Part shown: positions 36,531 through 45,469 of the stretch, in pieces
Position numbering within the stretch: the first letter of the stretch is position 1
Layout: the number at the start of each line of letters is the position of its first letter
Origin: Gallionella sp.
GTDB lineage: Bacteria; Pseudomonadota; Gammaproteobacteria; Burkholderiales; Gallionellaceae
Direction: 5' to 3'
Length of the DNA stretch: 64,000 nt
NCBI GenBank assembly: GCA_022340615.1
Contig: JAJDNO010000007.1
Coordinates: forward strand, 1 to 64,000
Translations under genes and position numbers: made by a program
The notes under the pieces: generated by a model
Databases searched by the model: none
What the model saw: the letters and a program-made list of their open reading frames with translations, nothing else
What the model was told of the DNA's origin: nothing

Positions 36531-37331
36531 ATGAATAGTCCCAAGCCAGATTTTATTGCCGATGTGCAAAGCTCAGCTGATACACGTCATCTAGCGATCG
36601 ATCGGGTCGGCATCAAGGGTATTCGCCACCCGGTGAAAGTGAAGGACAAGAGCGTCGGAGTACAACACACGATCGCGACATTCAACATGTATGTGCACCT
36701 GCCTCACAACTTCAAGGGCACCCACATGTCACGTTTCGTCGAGATTCTGAACCACCATGAGCGCGAAATATCGGTCGAGTCCTTTGAAAAAATCCTCGGG
36801 GAGATGGTGGCGCGCCTTGAAGCGAAATCCGGATATATCGAGATGAGTTTTCCGTATTTCGTGAACAAGACTGCCCCGGTGTCGGGCGTGCAAAGTCTGC
36901 TCGATTACGAAGTCACGCTGATCGGCGAGACGGTGAACGGAAAGTCCCGGGTCACGATGAAGGTGCTGGTGCCGGTCACCAGCCTGTGCCCGTGCTCGAA
37001 GAAAATTTCCGATCGCGGGGCTCACAACCAGCGTTCGCATGTCACGCTGTCGATACGCACCAACGAGTTCGTCTGGATCGAGGATGTGATACGCATCGCC
37101 GAAGAACAGGCATCCTGCGAACTTTACGGCCTGCTGAAACGTCCCGACGAAAAATTCGTGACAGAGCGGGCCTATGACAATCCGAAATTTGTCGAGGATA
37201 TGGTGCGCGATGTGGCGGCAGTGCTGGACAAAGACAAGCGTATTGACGCTTACGTTGTGGAGTCTGAAAACTTCGAGTCCATCCACAACCACTCGGCGTA
37301 TGCACTGATCGAGCGGGATAAAACACTGTAG
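36531..37331 (+). CDS. folE2: GTP cyclohydrolase FolE2 (type IB)
   Basis: Converts GTP to dihydroneopterin triphosphate, the entry to folate synthesis, with a metal other than zinc possible. The 266-residue protein shows the FolE2 features [51 protein letters not shown] and [13 protein letters not shown]. Conserved cysteines and histidines are present. FolK, a later step, is encoded at 39538. Confidence 0.96.
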   Translation: MNSPKPDFIADVQSSADTRHLAIDRVGIKGIRHPVKVKDKSVGVQHTIATFNMYVHLPHNFKGTHMSRFVEILNHHEREISVESFEKILGEMVARLEAKSGYIEMSFPYFVNKTAPVSGVQSLLDYEVTLIGETVNGKSRVTMKVLVPVTSLCPCSKKISDRGAHNQRSHVTLSIRTNEFVWIEDVIRIAEEQASCELYGLLKRPDEKFVTERAYDNPKFVEDMVRDVAAVLDKDKRIDAYVVESENFESIHNHSAYALIERDKTL

Positions 37332-37350
37332 GGGTGTATGGATACGCCCC
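37331..37350 (+). other. Intercistronic hairpin between folE2 and the amidotransferase gene
   Basis: GGGGTGT and ACGCCCC pair over 7 bp (one G-U) with a 6-nt loop, beginning at the folE2 stop and ending 9 nt before the next ATG. No T-run follows. It may slow translation or processing of the next gene, which has no clear ribosome site. Confidence 0.4.
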
Positions 37351-37359
37351 CTGCATGAC

Positions 37360-38067
37360 ATGAAACCCGTCGCCATCTTCCGCCATACCAGCAGAGAGGG
37401 TCCCGGCTACATCACCAGATTTCTCGATAAGCGGCAAATCCCCTGGGAGGTGATCGCGGTCGATGCCGGCGATGCCGTCCCGCAGGATGCTTCGGCTTAT
37501 TCCGGGCTGGTATTCATGGGCGGGCCGATGAGCGTCAACGATGACTTGCCGTGGATACCCGAGGTTTTGGCAGTGATCCGCGATGCATTTGCCAAGGATA
37601 TTCCGCTGTTGGGGCATTGTCTGGGCGGGCAACTGATCTCCAAGGCATTGGGCGCTACGGTGTCCCGCAACCCGGTCAAGGAGATCGGCTGGGGCGAAGT
37701 GCGGGTATCGGATAACGACATCGCCCGTTCGTGGTTCGGCGATAACCGGAAGTTTGCAGCCTTCCACTGGCATGGCGAGACTTTTACCTTGCCGCAAGGA
37801 GCGATTCATTTATTGTCCGGCGTGTATTGCGCCAATCAGGCCTATGCCATAGGAAAACACCTTGCGATGCAATGTCATGTCGAGATGACTGCGGAAATGA
37901 TCGCTGTCTGGTGTGCGGCGGGTGCGGATGAAGTAGAGTCCGATAGCGCCAGCCCGGCAGTGCAGTCGCAGGAAGAGATACAACAGCAAACGAAAGACAA
38001 TCTGCCGCGCCTGAATAGCGTGGCGGAGCAGTTGTATGGTCATTGGATACTGGGCCTATCCGCATAG
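37360..38067 (+). CDS. Class I glutamine amidotransferase-like protein
   Basis: The 235-residue protein has the GATase fold: GLVFMGGPMSVNDD, the nucleophile elbow LLGHCLGGQLISKALGA and the catalytic FHWHGETF histidine. The acid after the His differs from GMP synthase (H-x-E is replaced by HGE). It resembles YhbO/GuaA-like stand-alone amidotransferases of unknown target. It follows folE2 after 28 bp, but no synthase partner is nearby. Confidence 0.8.
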   Translation: MKPVAIFRHTSREGPGYITRFLDKRQIPWEVIAVDAGDAVPQDASAYSGLVFMGGPMSVNDDLPWIPEVLAVIRDAFAKDIPLLGHCLGGQLISKALGATVSRNPVKEIGWGEVRVSDNDIARSWFGDNRKFAAFHWHGETFTLPQGAIHLLSGVYCANQAYAIGKHLAMQCHVEMTAEMIAVWCAAGADEVESDSASPAVQSQEEIQQQTKDNLPRLNSVAEQLYGHWILGLSA

Positions 38068-38082
38068 CCAACCCCTGCAGTG

Positions 38083-38088
38083 TATAAT
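38083..38088 (+). promoter_or_regulatory. Candidate -10 element before pcnB
   Basis: TATAAT 62 bp before the pcnB start. The upstream -35 is poor. Confidence 0.3.
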
Positions 38089-38150
38089 CCGCGCTCCACA
38101 CCAGACAGTTTCGCATTCCGCTCCTGGAATTGCCCAATTTTAAAGACTGC

Positions 38151-39506
38151 ATGATCAAAAAATTCCTCAAACGTGTGCTTCGCAAGCCCGCCAAGACCAG
38201 ATTGGTTGGAAATGCGCAGGTGATTCCGTTCAGACAACATGGCGTGGCAAGGGAGCAAATCAGCTACGGCGCGCTGAGAGTTACCGACGGGCTGCAGGCG
38301 GCCGGCTATCAGGCCTATGTAGTCGGCGGTGCGGTGCGCGATCTGTTGCTGGAGCGCATTCCCAAGGATTTCGATATCGCGACCGATGCGACCCCAGAGG
38401 AAGTGCGCCGAATATTCCGCCGCGCACGCATCATCGGCAGGCGTTTCAGGCTGGTGCATGTGATGTTCGGGGAAGATGTAGTAGAGGTATCCACCTTTCG
38501 CCGGATGATCGAGGCGGAAGATGCCGAGACCGACGAACACGGTCGCCTGCTGCGCGACAACGAATTCGGCGATCAGGAGCAGGATGCGGCACGGCGCGAT
38601 TTTACCGCCAATGCGCTGTACTACGATCCGTCATCGCAGGAAATATACGACTTTCACGGCGGCTATGCCGATACCCGCAACCAGTTGCTGCGCATCATCG
38701 GCGATCCGGCGGTGCGTTACCGCGAAGATCCGGTACGCATGCTTCGTGCCGTGCGCCTGTCCGCCAAGCTGGGGATAAAGCTGGATGCGGGAACCGCCGC
38801 GCCGATCGGCAGGATGAAATCCCTGCTCGACAATGTGCCCAAGGCGCGCCTGCTCGATGAGGTTCTCAAGATGCTGTTGTCCGGCCATTCGCTGGAGTGC
38901 ATCCAGCAATTGCGCAAAATGAATCTGCATCATGGTCTGCTGCCATTGCTGGACGTGATGCTGGAACAGCCGCTGGGCGAAAAGTTCATCATGCTTGCGC
39001 TGCGCAACACCGACGAGCGTATCAGCCAGGACAAGACTGTTTCCCCGGCGTTCCTGTTCGCAGCCCTGCTGTGGCATGAAGTGCTGGCGGCGTGGAATCT
39101 GCGCGTTCGGCAAGGAATACGTCCGGTGGTTGCGATGCACGAGGCAATGGACGAGGTGCTTGGCAAGCAGCGCGCGCAACTCGCGATTCCGCACCGGCAG
39201 GATGCGGTGATGAAAGAAATCTGGCTGATGCAGCAGCGTTTCGAACAGCGCTCCGGACAGCGGCCGTTCCGCCTGCTCGAGCAGCCGCGTTTTCGCGCCG
39301 CATTCGATTTCCTGCTGTTGCGCTGTGCCAGCGGCGAGGTGGATGACCAGCTCGGATTGTGGTGGGATGAATTCCAGGATGCCGCTACCGAGCGCCAGAT
39401 TGAAATGCTGCAACCGGATACCGGCGGCGAAAAGAAACGCCGTCGCCGGAAACCGCGCAAAAAATCCGCGCCGGAAACTGTGGAGCCGCTGCCCGCGGTT
39501 GACTGA
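38151..39506 (+). CDS. pcnB: Poly(A) polymerase I
   Basis: Adds 3' poly(A) tails that mark RNAs for decay. The 451-residue class II nucleotidyltransferase has GGAVRDLLL at 59-67 and the metal motif DFDIATD at 73-79. RRDFTANALYYDP and RYREDPVRMLRAVRLSAKLG follow, and a basic tail (KKRRRRKPRKKS) closes it. ATG 38151 (MIKKFLKRVL) fits the family start; a TTG at 38130 would add 7 residues. It heads pcnB-folK-dNK-panB-panC. Confidence 0.94.
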   Translation: MIKKFLKRVLRKPAKTRLVGNAQVIPFRQHGVAREQISYGALRVTDGLQAAGYQAYVVGGAVRDLLLERIPKDFDIATDATPEEVRRIFRRARIIGRRFRLVHVMFGEDVVEVSTFRRMIEAEDAETDEHGRLLRDNEFGDQEQDAARRDFTANALYYDPSSQEIYDFHGGYADTRNQLLRIIGDPAVRYREDPVRMLRAVRLSAKLGIKLDAGTAAPIGRMKSLLDNVPKARLLDEVLKMLLSGHSLECIQQLRKMNLHHGLLPLLDVMLEQPLGEKFIMLALRNTDERISQDKTVSPAFLFAALLWHEVLAAWNLRVRQGIRPVVAMHEAMDEVLGKQRAQLAIPHRQDAVMKEIWLMQQRFEQRSGQRPFRLLEQPRFRAAFDFLLLRCASGEVDDQLGLWWDEFQDAATERQIEMLQPDTGGEKKRRRRKPRKKSAPETVEPLPAVD

Positions 39507-39537
39507 ACGGCATAATTCCGGAAAGCATTACAAGCCA

Positions 39538-40047
39538 ATGCGACACATCGCCTTTATCGGACTCGGCAGCAATCTCGACGATCCGCACAGCCAATTGCAG
39601 CGCGCCTTCGCCGAGCTCGGGAGGTTGACGGAAACGCGATTGCTGGCCAGCTCTTCGTTGTATCGCAGTGCCCCGCTGGACTGCCCCGTTCTGCCCGATT
39701 TTCAGACTCATCCCGATTTTGTGAATGCGGTTGCGAAAATTGAAACGGCCCTGATGCCGCAAGTTTTGTTGCAGGCGCTGCTTTCTATCGAGCATCAGCA
39801 CGGCAGGGAGCGAACATTTCGCAATGCGCCGCGCACGCTAGACCTGGATTTGCTGCTGTATGACGATGTGCAGCTGCACGAACACGGGCTGACCATTCCC
39901 CATGCGCAGATGCACTTGCGCGCATTCGTGTTGCGGCCTTTGCTGGAGATAGCGCCCGATATCAGCATACCCGGTTTCGGCAAGGCTGAAAGCGCGCTGG
40001 AGCAATGCCGGGATCAGGTACTGGACAGGATATGCGATGCTGTTTGA
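39538..40047 (+). CDS. folK: 2-amino-4-hydroxy-6-hydroxymethyldihydropteridine diphosphokinase
   Basis: Pyrophosphorylates the pterin for folate synthesis. The 169-residue protein starts RHIAFIGLGSNLDDP and has SSLYRSAPLD, HGRERTFRNAPRTLDLDLLLYDD and IPHAQMHLRAFVLRPL, all HPPK landmarks. ATG 39538 was chosen over an upstream in-frame start inside pcnB. It overlaps the next gene by 11 bp. Confidence 0.95.
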   Translation: MRHIAFIGLGSNLDDPHSQLQRAFAELGRLTETRLLASSSLYRSAPLDCPVLPDFQTHPDFVNAVAKIETALMPQVLLQALLSIEHQHGRERTFRNAPRTLDLDLLLYDDVQLHEHGLTIPHAQMHLRAFVLRPLLEIAPDISIPGFGKAESALEQCRDQVLDRICDAV

Positions 40048-40678
40048 CCGGTATCGCTACATCGTCGTGGAAGGGCCGATCGGCGTCGGAAAGACCAGTC
40101 TCGCGCTGCGCCTGGCGCAGCATGCAGGTTCCTCTACGCTGCTGGAGAAGCCGGATGAAAATCCGTTTCTTGCCAGGTTCTACCAGGACCCGCCGCGCTA
40201 TGCACTGGCGACCCAGCTGTTCTTCCTGTTTCAGCGCGGCAATGAAGTTCGCGACCTTGCCCAGCTCGACCTGTTTCGCGAGAGCACCGTTGCGGATTAT
40301 CTGTTCGACAAGGACCCGCTGTTTGCGCGCCTCAACCTGAATGAAGAGGAGTTTGCGCTGTATCAGCAGATTTACCGTTCCCTGCAATTGCAAGCGCCGG
40401 TTCCGGACCTGGTGATCTATCTGCAGGCTGCCCCCGAGATGCTGGTCGAGCGCGTGCAGCGCAGGGCGCAATCCTACGAATCCGGCATCAGCGAAAGTTA
40501 TTTGCTGCGCCTGTCACAAAGCTACAGCGATTTCTTCTATCATTACGATTCGGCGCCGGTGCTGATGGTGAACAGCGACCATCTGAACTTTGTTGATCGT
40601 GACGAGGATTTCATCCTGTTGCTGAAACGTATCGAGGAGATGCGCGGGCCGCGCGAATTTTTTAGCAGGGGGGATTGA
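40037..40678 (+). CDS. Deoxynucleoside kinase family protein
   Basis: Phosphorylates deoxynucleosides for salvage. The 213-residue protein has a P-loop GPIGVGKT at 13-20, [17 protein letters not shown], the ERS-like segment [15 protein letters not shown], and a lid-like segment with [15 protein letters not shown]. It resembles deoxyguanosine/deoxyadenosine kinases. The usual ERS is changed to RES here. It is tightly packed: it overlaps folK, and its TGA overlaps panB. Confidence 0.88.
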   Translation: MLFDRYRYIVVEGPIGVGKTSLALRLAQHAGSSTLLEKPDENPFLARFYQDPPRYALATQLFFLFQRGNEVRDLAQLDLFRESTVADYLFDKDPLFARLNLNEEEFALYQQIYRSLQLQAPVPDLVIYLQAAPEMLVERVQRRAQSYESGISESYLLRLSQSYSDFFYHYDSAPVLMVNSDHLNFVDRDEDFILLLKRIEEMRGPREFFSRGD

Positions 40679-41469
40679 TGCGTACTACGCTGACCAAATT
40701 GCATAACATGAATGGCAAAGGCGAGAAGATCGCTGTGCTGACCTGCTATGACGCAAGCTTTGCCACATTGCTGGAGACACAGGGAATAGACGTGTTGCTG
40801 GTTGGCGATTCGCTGGGCATGGTGTTGCAGGGACATGAATCCACGCTTCCGGTAACGCTGGCCGACATGGTGTACCACACCTCCTGTGTGGTGCGCGGTT
40901 CGAAGCAGTCGTTCATCGTCAGCGACATGCCTTTCGGTACCTTCCAGGTCAGCCCGCAACAATCCTTTGTTCATGCCGCACAGTTGATGGCCGCGGGTGC
41001 GCAGATGGTCAAGCTGGAGGGCGGCGCATCCATGGTCGAGACCGTGCGCTTCCTGACCGAACGCGGCATTCCGGTGTGCGGGCATATCGGACTGATTCCG
41101 CAGTCCGTGCACCAGCTCGGCGGCTACCGGGTTCAAGGCAGGGAATCCGCTGACGCGCAAAATTTGCTGGCCGATGCGGTGGCGCTCGAGCAGGCAGGAG
41201 CGGGGATGATCGTGCTGGAAGCGATACCCGCATTGCTGGCCGCCGAAATCACTTCGCAACTGACCATACCGACCATCGGCATTGGCGCGGGCGCGTCCTG
41301 TTCCGGCCAGGTGCTGGTGCTGCACGACATGCTGGACGTTTATCCGGGCAAGAAGGCGCGTTTCGTGAAGAACTTCATGCAGGGTGCCGACAGTATCGCG
41401 GAGGCGATCGAAAATTACGTTGCCGAAGTCAGGGCAGGCACGTTTCCGTCTCAGAAACACAGCTTCTGA
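40678..41469 (+). CDS. panB: 3-methyl-2-oxobutanoate hydroxymethyltransferase
   Basis: Makes ketopantoate from ketoisovalerate and methylene-THF. The 263-residue TIM barrel has [34 protein letters not shown] (Mg site), [30 protein letters not shown] and [20 protein letters not shown]. The start overlaps the previous stop (TGATG), and the stop overlaps panC the same way. Confidence 0.97.
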   Translation: MRTTLTKLHNMNGKGEKIAVLTCYDASFATLLETQGIDVLLVGDSLGMVLQGHESTLPVTLADMVYHTSCVVRGSKQSFIVSDMPFGTFQVSPQQSFVHAAQLMAAGAQMVKLEGGASMVETVRFLTERGIPVCGHIGLIPQSVHQLGGYRVQGRESADAQNLLADAVALEQAGAGMIVLEAIPALLAAEITSQLTIPTIGIGAGASCSGQVLVLHDMLDVYPGKKARFVKNFMQGADSIAEAIENYVAEVRAGTFPSQKHSF

Positions 41470-42302
41470 TGCAGGTCGTTACAACCATTGCGGCATTGCG
41501 CGTCCGGCTGGCCGACGAACGCGCAATCGCATTTGTTCCGACCATGGGCAACCTGCATGCAGGGCATCTCAGCCTGATGGGTCTTGCGCGCGAGCATGGC
41601 AGCTGCGTGGTCGCGAGCATATTCGTCAATCCGCTGCAATTCGGGCCGAGCGAGGATTTCGACAGGTACCCGCGCACGCTGGAAAAGGACTGTGCACGGT
41701 TGCAGGGCTTGGTGGACGTCGTGTTCGCGCCATCGGTCGACGAAGTTTATCCCGAACAGCAGGAGGTGTTCGTGGAACTGCCGGCAATCGCCGATGTACT
41801 GGAAGGTGCCTCGCGCCCCGGACATTTCCGCGGCATGGCAACCGTGGTGCTGAAGCTGTTCAACATGGTGCAGCCGCAGGTTGTTCTGTTCGGGAAGAAG
41901 GACTACCAGCAGCTGCACATTATCCGCCATATGGTTGCACAACTGAATCTTCCGGTAACCTCGATCGGCGGCGACACGATTCGGGACGCGGACGGTCTGG
42001 CGCTGAGTTCACGCAACCAGTATTTGAGTGAAGCGGAACGAATAGAGGCGGTGGTTCTGTACCAGACGCTTCAAGAAATACGCCAATCCTTGTTGCAGGG
42101 AGAGCGGGATATCGAACGTTTGCAGCTGCAGGCTATTGAACGATTGACCAGCCGGGGCTGGTCAGTCGATTATGTGGAAGTCCGCAACCGGTCAGACTTG
42201 CTGCCGCCGGGCAAAGTGGAACCAGATGCTCCCCGGGAATGGGTGGTGCTGGCCGCAGCCAGACTGGGCAAAACCCGTCTGATTGACAACTTAGAGGTTT
42301 GA
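41469..42302 (+). CDS. panC: Pantothenate synthetase
   Basis: Joins pantoate and beta-alanine with ATP to make pantothenate. The 277-residue protein has VPTMGNLHAGHLSL (HxGH motif), SIFVNPLQFGPSEDFDRYPRT, GKKDYQQLHIIRHMV and ALSSRNQYLS (KMSKS-like). It ends the operon and converges on nsrR with 29 bp between. No panD is in the window. Confidence 0.97.
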   Translation: MQVVTTIAALRVRLADERAIAFVPTMGNLHAGHLSLMGLAREHGSCVVASIFVNPLQFGPSEDFDRYPRTLEKDCARLQGLVDVVFAPSVDEVYPEQQEVFVELPAIADVLEGASRPGHFRGMATVVLKLFNMVQPQVVLFGKKDYQQLHIIRHMVAQLNLPVTSIGGDTIRDADGLALSSRNQYLSEAERIEAVVLYQTLQEIRQSLLQGERDIERLQLQAIERLTSRGWSVDYVEVRNRSDLLPPGKVEPDAPREWVVLAAARLGKTRLIDNLEV

Positions 42303-42331
42303 TGAACCCTTGTCTGCCCGGTTGTTGCGCG

Positions 42332-42781
42332 TCAGTTGCGCACGACAGGGATTGATTTGAATGAGGAAATGGTCTTGTACGATCCCTTGGCCATGTCGGC
42401 CAGGGTGTATTGGTCCAGCACTTCAAGAAACGCGGTCTGCGCATTGAATACGACGGCTTTCAGGCTGCAGGAATTGCTGATCACGCACTGATTCGTGGCC
42501 GGGTTGAAACATTCGAGCAAGTCCAGATCGGGTTCGGTCGATCGCACCAGTTCACCGACCAGGATTTCTTTCGCGGGCCGGGCCAGTTTGAGCCCGCCGT
42601 GCCTTCCGCGGCTAGTCAGGATATAGCCGTCGCGTCCCAGATTGTGCACCACCTTGACCAGATGGTTGCGTGAAATCCTGTAGAAGTCCGCGATTTCGGT
42701 GATCGTCACGTTTTCACCTTTCCTGCTGGCAAGGTAAAGAAGAACGCGCAGCGAATAATCGGTGTACATGGTCAGGCGCAT
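42332..42781 (-). CDS. nsrR: Rrf2-family nitric-oxide-sensing repressor NsrR
   Basis: Iron-sulphur transcription factor that loses DNA binding when NO attacks its cluster. The 149-residue protein has the winged-helix start MRLTMYTDYSLRVLLYLA, the recognition segment YRISRNHLVKVVHNLGRDGYI and GRHGGLKLARP. Cluster ligands C91, C99 and C105 match NsrR spacing more closely than IscR. Its divergent neighbour encodes a haemoglobin, which fits an NO-response regulator controlling its own neighbourhood. Confidence 0.9.
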   Translation of the reverse strand: MRLTMYTDYSLRVLLYLASRKGENVTITEIADFYRISRNHLVKVVHNLGRDGYILTSRGRHGGLKLARPAKEILVGELVRSTEPDLDLLECFNPATNQCVISNSCSLKAVVFNAQTAFLEVLDQYTLADMAKGSYKTISSFKSIPVVRN

Positions 42782-42908
42782 TTCATACTCATTTTGGTTT
42801 GCATAGTTTTAGAGTCGCATTCACGAAACCGTAATTCCGGGTCCCCGGCTAATAATTCAAATCAATTTACCGCAATATCGCCGTTCCGCCGAAATCAGAA
42901 GGATGTGG

Positions 42909-42922
42909 TTGATCTATGTCAG
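42909..42922 (+). promoter_or_regulatory. FNR/DNR-like half-dyad
   Basis: TTGAT-CTAT-GTCAG matches 8 of 10 informative bases of the FNR/DNR consensus TTGAT-N4-ATCAA. It lies 30-40 bp upstream of the predicted -35 of the haemoglobin promoter. Confidence 0.35.
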
Positions 42923-42937
42923 GCATGTTGTAACTTT

Positions 42938-42970
42938 CCTGATATTAATCTTGACCGGGATAATATCAGG
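42938..42970. repeat. Perfect 10-bp inverted repeat in the nsrR-haemoglobin intergenic region
   Basis: CCTGATATTA (42938-42947) and TAATATCAGG (42961-42970) flank 13 bp. The dyad spans the predicted -35 and part of the spacer, a position suited to a repressor. The surrounding 324-bp region (42782-43105) is AT-rich and otherwise gene-free. Confidence 0.65.
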
Positions 42971-42980
42971 CAATTAAGAT
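42951..42980 (+). promoter_or_regulatory. Predicted promoter of the haemoglobin-reductase operon
   Basis: TTGACC (42951-42956), 18-bp spacer, TAAGAT (42975-42980). An NsrR half-site-like AAGATGTATTC (42976-42986) overlaps the -10; the NsrR half-site consensus I know is AAGATGYATTT. Confidence 0.5.
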
Positions 42981-43105
42981 GTATTCAGGATGTATGTTTA
43001 TATGTGGTCGTCAAAAAAGCAGTCCGAATATAGATCCTGGAGCGGCATTAATACGGTTGTCAGAACATCACTGGCAGTGACTTCGAAATTATCTGGAGAA
43101 TGAAA

Positions 43106-43468
43106 ATGAGCTTATATGAGGAAATTGGTGGTGAAGGTGCCGTTAACGCGGCAGTGGATATTTTCTATCGCAAGGTCCTGAAGGATGATCGCATCAAGCG
43201 TTTTTTCGACGGTGTCGATATGGATAAGCAGGCCGCCAAGCAAAAAGCATTTCTCACCATGGCCTTTGGCGGGCCGCATAACTACACTGGCGAAGATATG
43301 CGGAAAGGGCATGCCCATCTGGTGTCAAAGGGACTCAATGATTCCCATTTCGATGCGGTGATGGAGAATCTGGGCGCGACACTGGCTGAGTTGAATGTTC
43401 CGGGAAACCTGATCGCGAAGGCGGCTGCAATTGCAGAAAGCACACGTAACGACGTGCTCGGCAAGTAG
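43106..43468 (+). CDS. Group I truncated haemoglobin
   Basis: Small haem protein of 120 residues that binds O2 or NO; group I members can oxidise NO to nitrate when given electrons. Features are MSLYEEIGGEGAVNAAVDIFYRKVLKD (A-B helices with the B10 Tyr), FLTMAFGGPHNYTGEDM, then KGHAHLVSKGLNDSHFD, which carries the F8 proximal His. GGAG sits 7 nt before ATG 43106; a second ATG two codons upstream is too close to it. The reductase gene follows after 12 bp. Confidence 0.92.
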   Translation: MSLYEEIGGEGAVNAAVDIFYRKVLKDDRIKRFFDGVDMDKQAAKQKAFLTMAFGGPHNYTGEDMRKGHAHLVSKGLNDSHFDAVMENLGATLAELNVPGNLIAKAAAIAESTRNDVLGK

Positions 43469-43480
43469 GCGCAAGAAAAG

Positions 43481-44434
43481 ATGGCTAACGTTGTCTATGG
43501 CGGGCAGTCATACGAATGCGGGGACACTTCGGTGCTCGACTGTTTGACTGCCCAGGGTGTTCCGGTGCCTTCATCCTGCCACTCGGGCATCTGCCAGACC
43601 TGTTTGATGCGCGCGACATACGGCGAATTACCCGAGAGATCCCAGGCGGGGCTGAAGCCGACTCTCGCAGCGCAAAACTATTTCATGGCCTGCTCGTGTT
43701 ATCCGGAGCAGGATATCGAGGTCGTTTTGCCCGAAGCGGGGTTGGGGAAACTTCAGGCAAGCGTTGTCAGTGTCGAGCATCTCAATTCCGAGATCCTGGG
43801 CATCCGGCTAAAACCATCCCGCCCTTTCGAATACCGGGCAGGGCAGTTTATCAATCTGTTCATGGACGAAACCACGGCGCGCTGCTATTCACTGGCGAGC
43901 GTTCCCTCGCTCCGTGAGGACCTGTTTCTCAACGTGCGGAAGGTTCCTTCCGGTCTGGTGAGCAGCTGGATTTCTGCATACCTCAAGGCAGGCGATGAGA
44001 TCACGATTTCGGATGCGACAGGAGACTGTTTTTACGTCCCGGGAAACCCCGAGCAGGATATCCTGCTGATTGCGACCGGCTCAGGTCTTGGCCCGCTGTA
44101 CGGTATTGCGCGTGACGCATTGTTGAGCGGACATCGGGGAAGGCTCAGTCTTTATCACGGCAGCTGCGGCTCGGAAGGATTCTACCTGGTCGGGGAATTA
44201 AAGGAGCTGGAGCAAACATATCGCAATTTCAGTTATGTTCCGTGTATATCCGAGGGCGAGGCGTCGGCAGGATACGCGCGGGGGATGGTCCACGATGTTG
44301 CGCTTGCGGACAATCCGGATCTTTCCGGGTGGCGTGTCTTCCTGTGCGGAAATCCGGACATGGTCAATGCAGCAAGGCAGGATACTTTTTTTGCCGGCGC
44401 ATCCATGCGCGAAATTCATGCCGACCCCTTCTAG
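43481..44434 (+). CDS. Ferredoxin-fused NAD(P)H:flavin oxidoreductase
   Basis: The 317-residue protein has an N-terminal plant-type [2Fe-2S] domain with ligands C33, C38, C41 and C71. An FAD domain (RCYSLASVP) and an NAD(P) domain (IATGSGLGPLYGIARDAL, VFLCGNPDMV) follow. This layout is that of oxygenase reductases. Next to the haemoglobin it most likely supplies the electrons that flavohaemoglobin gets from its own C-terminal domain (inference). It could also serve the orphan Rieske oxygenase encoded elsewhere in the window. Confidence 0.88.
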   Translation: MANVVYGGQSYECGDTSVLDCLTAQGVPVPSSCHSGICQTCLMRATYGELPERSQAGLKPTLAAQNYFMACSCYPEQDIEVVLPEAGLGKLQASVVSVEHLNSEILGIRLKPSRPFEYRAGQFINLFMDETTARCYSLASVPSLREDLFLNVRKVPSGLVSSWISAYLKAGDEITISDATGDCFYVPGNPEQDILLIATGSGLGPLYGIARDALLSGHRGRLSLYHGSCGSEGFYLVGELKELEQTYRNFSYVPCISEGEASAGYARGMVHDVALADNPDLSGWRVFLCGNPDMVNAARQDTFFAGASMREIHADPF

Positions 44435-44630
44435 ATAATCGATTAACCATAATCGGATGGCCTGATTCGACCCCCATTGCGAAGCAGGATCGCTCGCCTG
44501 AGCAAATGACCGTACCAAGTTTGGTGAACGCGGTTTGCTTTATAAATCTCCATTTCCGTGCGAGCAATCATGGCGAGTAAATTCATGCCGCAGCATAGCT
44601 CCCCGGACCGGTTTGACGGATGTTTCTGCG

Positions 44631-44659
44631 TTGACCATGAATGCATTCGCAGGTAGCAT
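44631..44659 (+). promoter_or_regulatory. Predicted promoter of tpiA
   Basis: TTGACC (44631-44636), 17-bp spacer, TAGCAT (44654-44659), 33 bp before the ATG. The rest of the 258-bp gap after the reductase holds only a CGATTA/TAATCG dyad at 44440-44455 without a T-run. Confidence 0.6.
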
Positions 44660-44692
44660 TCGGGACTTTGGCAGCCAAGGGATAGAAACGAG

Positions 44693-45448
44693 ATGCGTCG
44701 CAAACTTGTCGTGGGAAACTGGAAAATGTACGGACGCCTGGAGCGCAATCAGGCGTTGCTGCAGGCGATTCTGGCAGGGGTGCGCGGACTTGATAAGGCT
44801 GGATATGCGGTATGTGCACCATATCCCTACCTTGCTCAGGCACAATCCGTGCTCGCAGGCAGCAACGTGGCCTGGGGGGCGCAAAATCTGAACCCGCACG
44901 AAGAAGGGGCATACACGGGTGAGGTTGCGCCGGGCATGCTGGTCGATTTTGGCTGCACTTATGCAATCATCGGCCATTCAGAGCGGCGCGGGCTGTTCCA
45001 TGAAAGCAACGAAATCGTATCTGCGAAGTTTGATGCGGCCCTCAAGGCAGGCATGAAACCGATACTTTGCGTGGGTGAGACCCTGGAGGAGCGCGAGTCG
45101 GGTATCACCGAGCAGGTGGTGGGTACGCAGCTGGATGCTGTGCTGAATCGTGCGGGCGCGCAAGCCCTGGGCAAAGCGGTGATTGCCTATGAGCCAGTCT
45201 GGGCTATCGGGACTGGAAAAACCGCGACACCCGAACAGGCGCAGGCGGTACATGCGTTCATTCGCCAGCGCGTCGCACAACACGATAGCCAGGTGGCACT
45301 GAGCTTGTGTATACTCTATGGCGGTAGCGTCAAGGCGGCGAATGCGGCCGAACTGTTCGGGATGCCGGACATTGATGGCGGTCTGATAGGCGGAGCGTCG
45401 CTGGTGGCGGAAGAGTTTGTGGCGATTTGCCGCGCAGCTCAGAATTAA
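44693..45448 (+). CDS. tpiA: Triosephosphate isomerase
   Basis: Interconverts dihydroxyacetone phosphate and glyceraldehyde 3-phosphate. The 251-residue TIM barrel has GNWKMYG (substrate Asn-Lys), the catalytic His in IIGHSERR, the catalytic Glu in AYEPVWAIGTG and the phosphate loop LYGGSVKAANA...GLIGGASL. tpiA-secG-tRNA-Leu-nuo is a common beta/gammaproteobacterial order. Confidence 0.97.
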   Translation: MRRKLVVGNWKMYGRLERNQALLQAILAGVRGLDKAGYAVCAPYPYLAQAQSVLAGSNVAWGAQNLNPHEEGAYTGEVAPGMLVDFGCTYAIIGHSERRGLFHESNEIVSAKFDAALKAGMKPILCVGETLEERESGITEQVVGTQLDAVLNRAGAQALGKAVIAYEPVWAIGTGKTATPEQAQAVHAFIRQRVAQHDSQVALSLCILYGGSVKAANAAELFGMPDIDGGLIGGASLVAEEFVAICRAAQN

Positions 45449-45469
45449 TTCATGGATATGGGGTAGTGT

